Of a DNA stretch of 64,000 nucleotides, positions 62,174 to 64,000 are shown piece by piece. The number at the start of each line of letters is the position of its first letter. Position 1 is the first letter of the stretch. Below the pieces are notes generated by a model, which was not told the origin of the DNA, did no database searches, and worked only from the letters and a program-made list of their open reading frames with translations. This DNA comes from Streptomyces himastatinicus ATCC 53653 (GTDB lineage Bacteria > Actinomycetota > Actinomycetes > Streptomycetales > Streptomycetaceae). The position numbers and the translations under genes were made by a program. The DNA lies in NCBI RefSeq assembly GCF_000158915.1, contig NZ_GG657754.1, positions 8,447,551 to 8,511,550 on the forward strand, written 5' to 3'.

Positions 62174-63269
62174 TGAAGAGTGTCTTTATTGCCGTACGGT
62201 GGTTGACCTGGGGCTTTGCGATCGCCTGAGTGTGGGCATGATCAATGATTGTGGGTCTGCGACTGCTCTACCTGATCTTCTGTCGACTACTGGGCTGCTT
62301 GCTCCTGCTGGGCCGATCGACCGCCGCGAACAACGCCGAGATCCTTGCCCTTCGTCATGAGGTCGCTGTGCTTCGCCGGCAGGTCGAGCGGCCGCCGTTT
62401 TCGTGGGCTGATCGTGCCGTGCTCTCCGCTGTCTCGCGGTACCTTCCCTCCGTCTTACGTCGCCATCGGCTGGTCACCCCAGGCATGCTTCTGTGACCTG
62501 GCACCGCCGTCTGGTGCGCCGGAAGTGGCGCCAGACGGCGGCCGGACCTGGCCGGTCGCCATTGCCGGAAGAGACGATCGCGCTCATTCAGCGTTTGGCG
62601 CGGGAGAACCCGACCTGGGGGTACGTCAGGATTCAAGGTGACCTCCGGCGGCTCGGTCATCGGGTCGCTGCCGCCACGATCCGGCGCGTCCTGCGCCGTT
62701 CCGGTTTACCGCCCGCACCGCAGCGAGCATCCCAGCAAACCTGGCGCGCGTTCCTCCGCGCGCAGGCCCACACGCTGCTCGCCTGCGATTTCATGCACGT
62801 GGAGACCGTCTCCCTCAGACGTCTCTATGCCTTTTTCGCTTCTTCCGGTTCCTCATCCGTGACCGGGACAGCAAGTTCACCGCCGCTTTCGACGCCGTCT
62901 TCGCCGGCAACGGCACAGCCGGCATCCCGACTCCGCCACAAAGTCCCGGTCAAACGCGTTCGCCGAACGATGGATACGCACAGTCCGTACCGAGTGCACC
63001 GACCGCCTCCTCATCACCGGCGAACGACACCTGCGCACCGTCCTCAACCAGTACGCCGAGCACTACAACGCGGGACGGGCCCACCGCAGCCTCGGCCTAC
63101 GAGCACCCGACGACGACCCGAACGTCATCCCCCTGCCCGCTGCCACGGTCAGGCGCCGCCAAGTACTTGGCGGACTGCTCAACGATTATCACGCCATGTC
63201 ACCCCGAGTGCCTCATCATCCACAGGAAACGCCCAGCTCAGCAGCCTGATCGGAAATTGACACCCTTCA
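62174..63269 (+). mobile_element. insertion sequence, copy 3 (1096 bp, defective)
   Basis: The left end is TGAAGAGTGTCTTTATTGCC and the right end ATTGACACCCTTCA. It is about 115 bp shorter than copies 1 and 2 because of an internal deletion near 62840. It is in the same orientation as the other copies. Confidence 0.88.
62245..63249 (+). pseudogene. transposase of IS copy 3, broken
   Basis: It starts like the other copies (GLRLLYLIFCRLLGC). Lesions are a stop after MLL at 62494-62496, a deletion near 62840 that removes the region after RRLYAFF, and a frameshift near 62945. The first catalytic Asp region (CDFMHVETV) is kept. It cannot make an active transposase. Confidence 0.88.
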
Positions 63270-63391
63270 GGCGTGTGCGGCGGGTTCACCGCGCAGCAGG
63301 TCGGGGTCCGCCGCAGGTAGAGCCGACGCGGCGCTGATGCGAAACTCTCGCATCGGGATGCGATGGATGAAGAGTGATCGTGGGTGGGTGA

Positions 63392-63778
63392 CTATCGGGC
63401 GAGGAGGGCGCTTACGGTCTTGCCGCCCGCTTGGCGGGTCACGGCGGTGGCGCGGGCGAGGCGGTTGACCATGGGCCAGCCGAATCCTCCGGTGCCGTCG
63501 TTCAGGTCGGGGGTGCGCATGCGCGGCGCCTGCGGGCTGCGGTCGTGCACGGCCGTCTCGATGCTGTCCGGGTGCGCGGTCAGGCCCAGGGTGCAGGTGC
63601 CGCCGCCATGGCGCAGGGCGTTGGTGACGAGCTCGGAGACGACCAGGACCACCGTGTCGGCGGTCTCGGCCGCGATCGCCGGTACGAGCCCGTCGAGGAA
63701 GTCCCGGGCGCTCTCGCGTGCGCCGGCGGCGGATGTCGCGGAGCGGAGGGTCGCGACGTTGACGCTCATCGTGTCCAT
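63392..63778 (-). CDS. RsbW-like ATP-binding protein (HATPase_c)
   Basis: A 128-aa GHKL-type ATPase. The N box is SELVTNALRHGG, and the G2 box is GGFGWPMVNRLA. The G1 box is weak (HDRSPQAP, lacking the usual D-x-G). Such proteins in Streptomyces are anti-sigma or anti-anti-sigma partners, and the tail is basic (GGKTVSALLAR). ATG 63778 or 63769 may be the start. The same tail sequence is found at 61658 after an IS630 fragment, so a second copy once existed there. Confidence 0.85.
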   Translation of the reverse strand: MDTMSVNVATLRSATSAAGARESARDFLDGLVPAIAAETADTVVLVVSELVTNALRHGGGTCTLGLTAHPDSIETAVHDRSPQAPRMRTPDLNDGTGGFGWPMVNRLARATAVTRQAGGKTVSALLAR

Positions 63779-64000
63779 CAGGTCCCCCTGTCACTGGATC
63801 ATCAATGCCCGGTCCTGCTCTGCCCGGGGCTTGTGCCCGGCCTGCGGCCCGCTAACCCGGGTTGCTCCCGCCCTCCTTCCTTGCTCGAGGTCGATTACCT
63901 CTCCGTCGACCGCGCGGAAATCTGTGTCGGCTGGAGTAGACATTGGGTGGCGGTGTGGTTATGGTTTCTCTCGTAGCCGAGATCAACGGGGCCTGGCAGA

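Noticed and set aside
63779..64000. Possible gene start near 63965 (ATGGTTTCTCTCGTAGCC)
   Set aside because: Only about 12 codons are visible and there is no ribosome binding site, so I do not call it.

Overview
The window is high-GC actinobacterial DNA, most likely a Streptomyces chromosome. The signs are strong third-position G+C, many 4-bp start/stop overlaps, GTG and TTG starts, leaderless promoters, and typical families (split transketolase, SoxR, LacI/LysR regulators, RsbW-like ATP-binding protein, DUF2267, CspA plus DEAD-box helicase, Zur-type zinc regulon).

Layout. (1) 1-4.4 kb is ordinary chromosome: a Tat-exported beta-propeller protein, an alpha/beta hydrolase, a split transketolase with a frameshifted second half, a divergent soxR with a textbook MerR-type operator, and an intact tRNA-Pro(GGG). 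(2) 4.35-50.75 kb is an accretion island at that tRNA gene. A 43-bp piece of the tRNA 3' part recurs at 29181-29223 and 50706-50748, and a damaged 22-23 bp copy lies at 32725. Remains of tyrosine integrases lie just inside the second and third copies. (3) The first segment (5-29 kb) is a zinc-starvation island. It holds Zur, an ArsR/SmtB zinc sensor, ZnuA, ZnuC and two ZnuB-type permeases, a Zur-boxed peptide/metallophore-type ABC importer with a fused permease, cysteine-free copies of six ribosomal proteins (L28, L31, L32, L33, S14, S18), four COG0523/CobW proteins (two without a usable P-loop), a WD40 protein, a [2Fe-2S]-type protein, a CooC/MinD-like ATPase with a 130-aa partner, a DUF318/TIGR03943 membrane pair and a His-rich zinc-sponge protein. 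Seven Zur-box-like sites precede these units. (4) The second segment (29-50.7 kb) holds a ruined integrase, an orphan McrC end, a degraded IS, hydrolases, a LacI-controlled catabolic cluster (two Gfo/Idh dehydrogenases, VOC protein, TIM-barrel isomerase, KDPG-type aldolase, small kinase, MFS transporter, SDR) and a HigBA-like toxin-antitoxin pair next to the att copy. (5) 50.75-64 kb returns to chromosome but is heavily eroded: an integrase end and a sigma-factor start face each other across an IS, a LysR/EamA divergent pair has lost its shared promoter, and several genes are frameshifted. The cspA, DEAD-box helicase, CBS, GvpU-like and RsbW-like genes lie here.

How the genes fit together. 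In zinc starvation Zur would release its boxes. Zinc-free ribosomal paralogs would then replace zinc-binding ones and free zinc, ZnuABC and possibly a metallophore importer would bring in more, and the COG0523 proteins and possibly the CooC-like ATPase would direct scarce zinc to client enzymes. The ArsR/SmtB protein and the His-rich protein could cover the return to zinc excess. Three copies of one 1.2-kb IS, all in the same orientation, lie at both edges of the island and further right. They have probably driven deletions.
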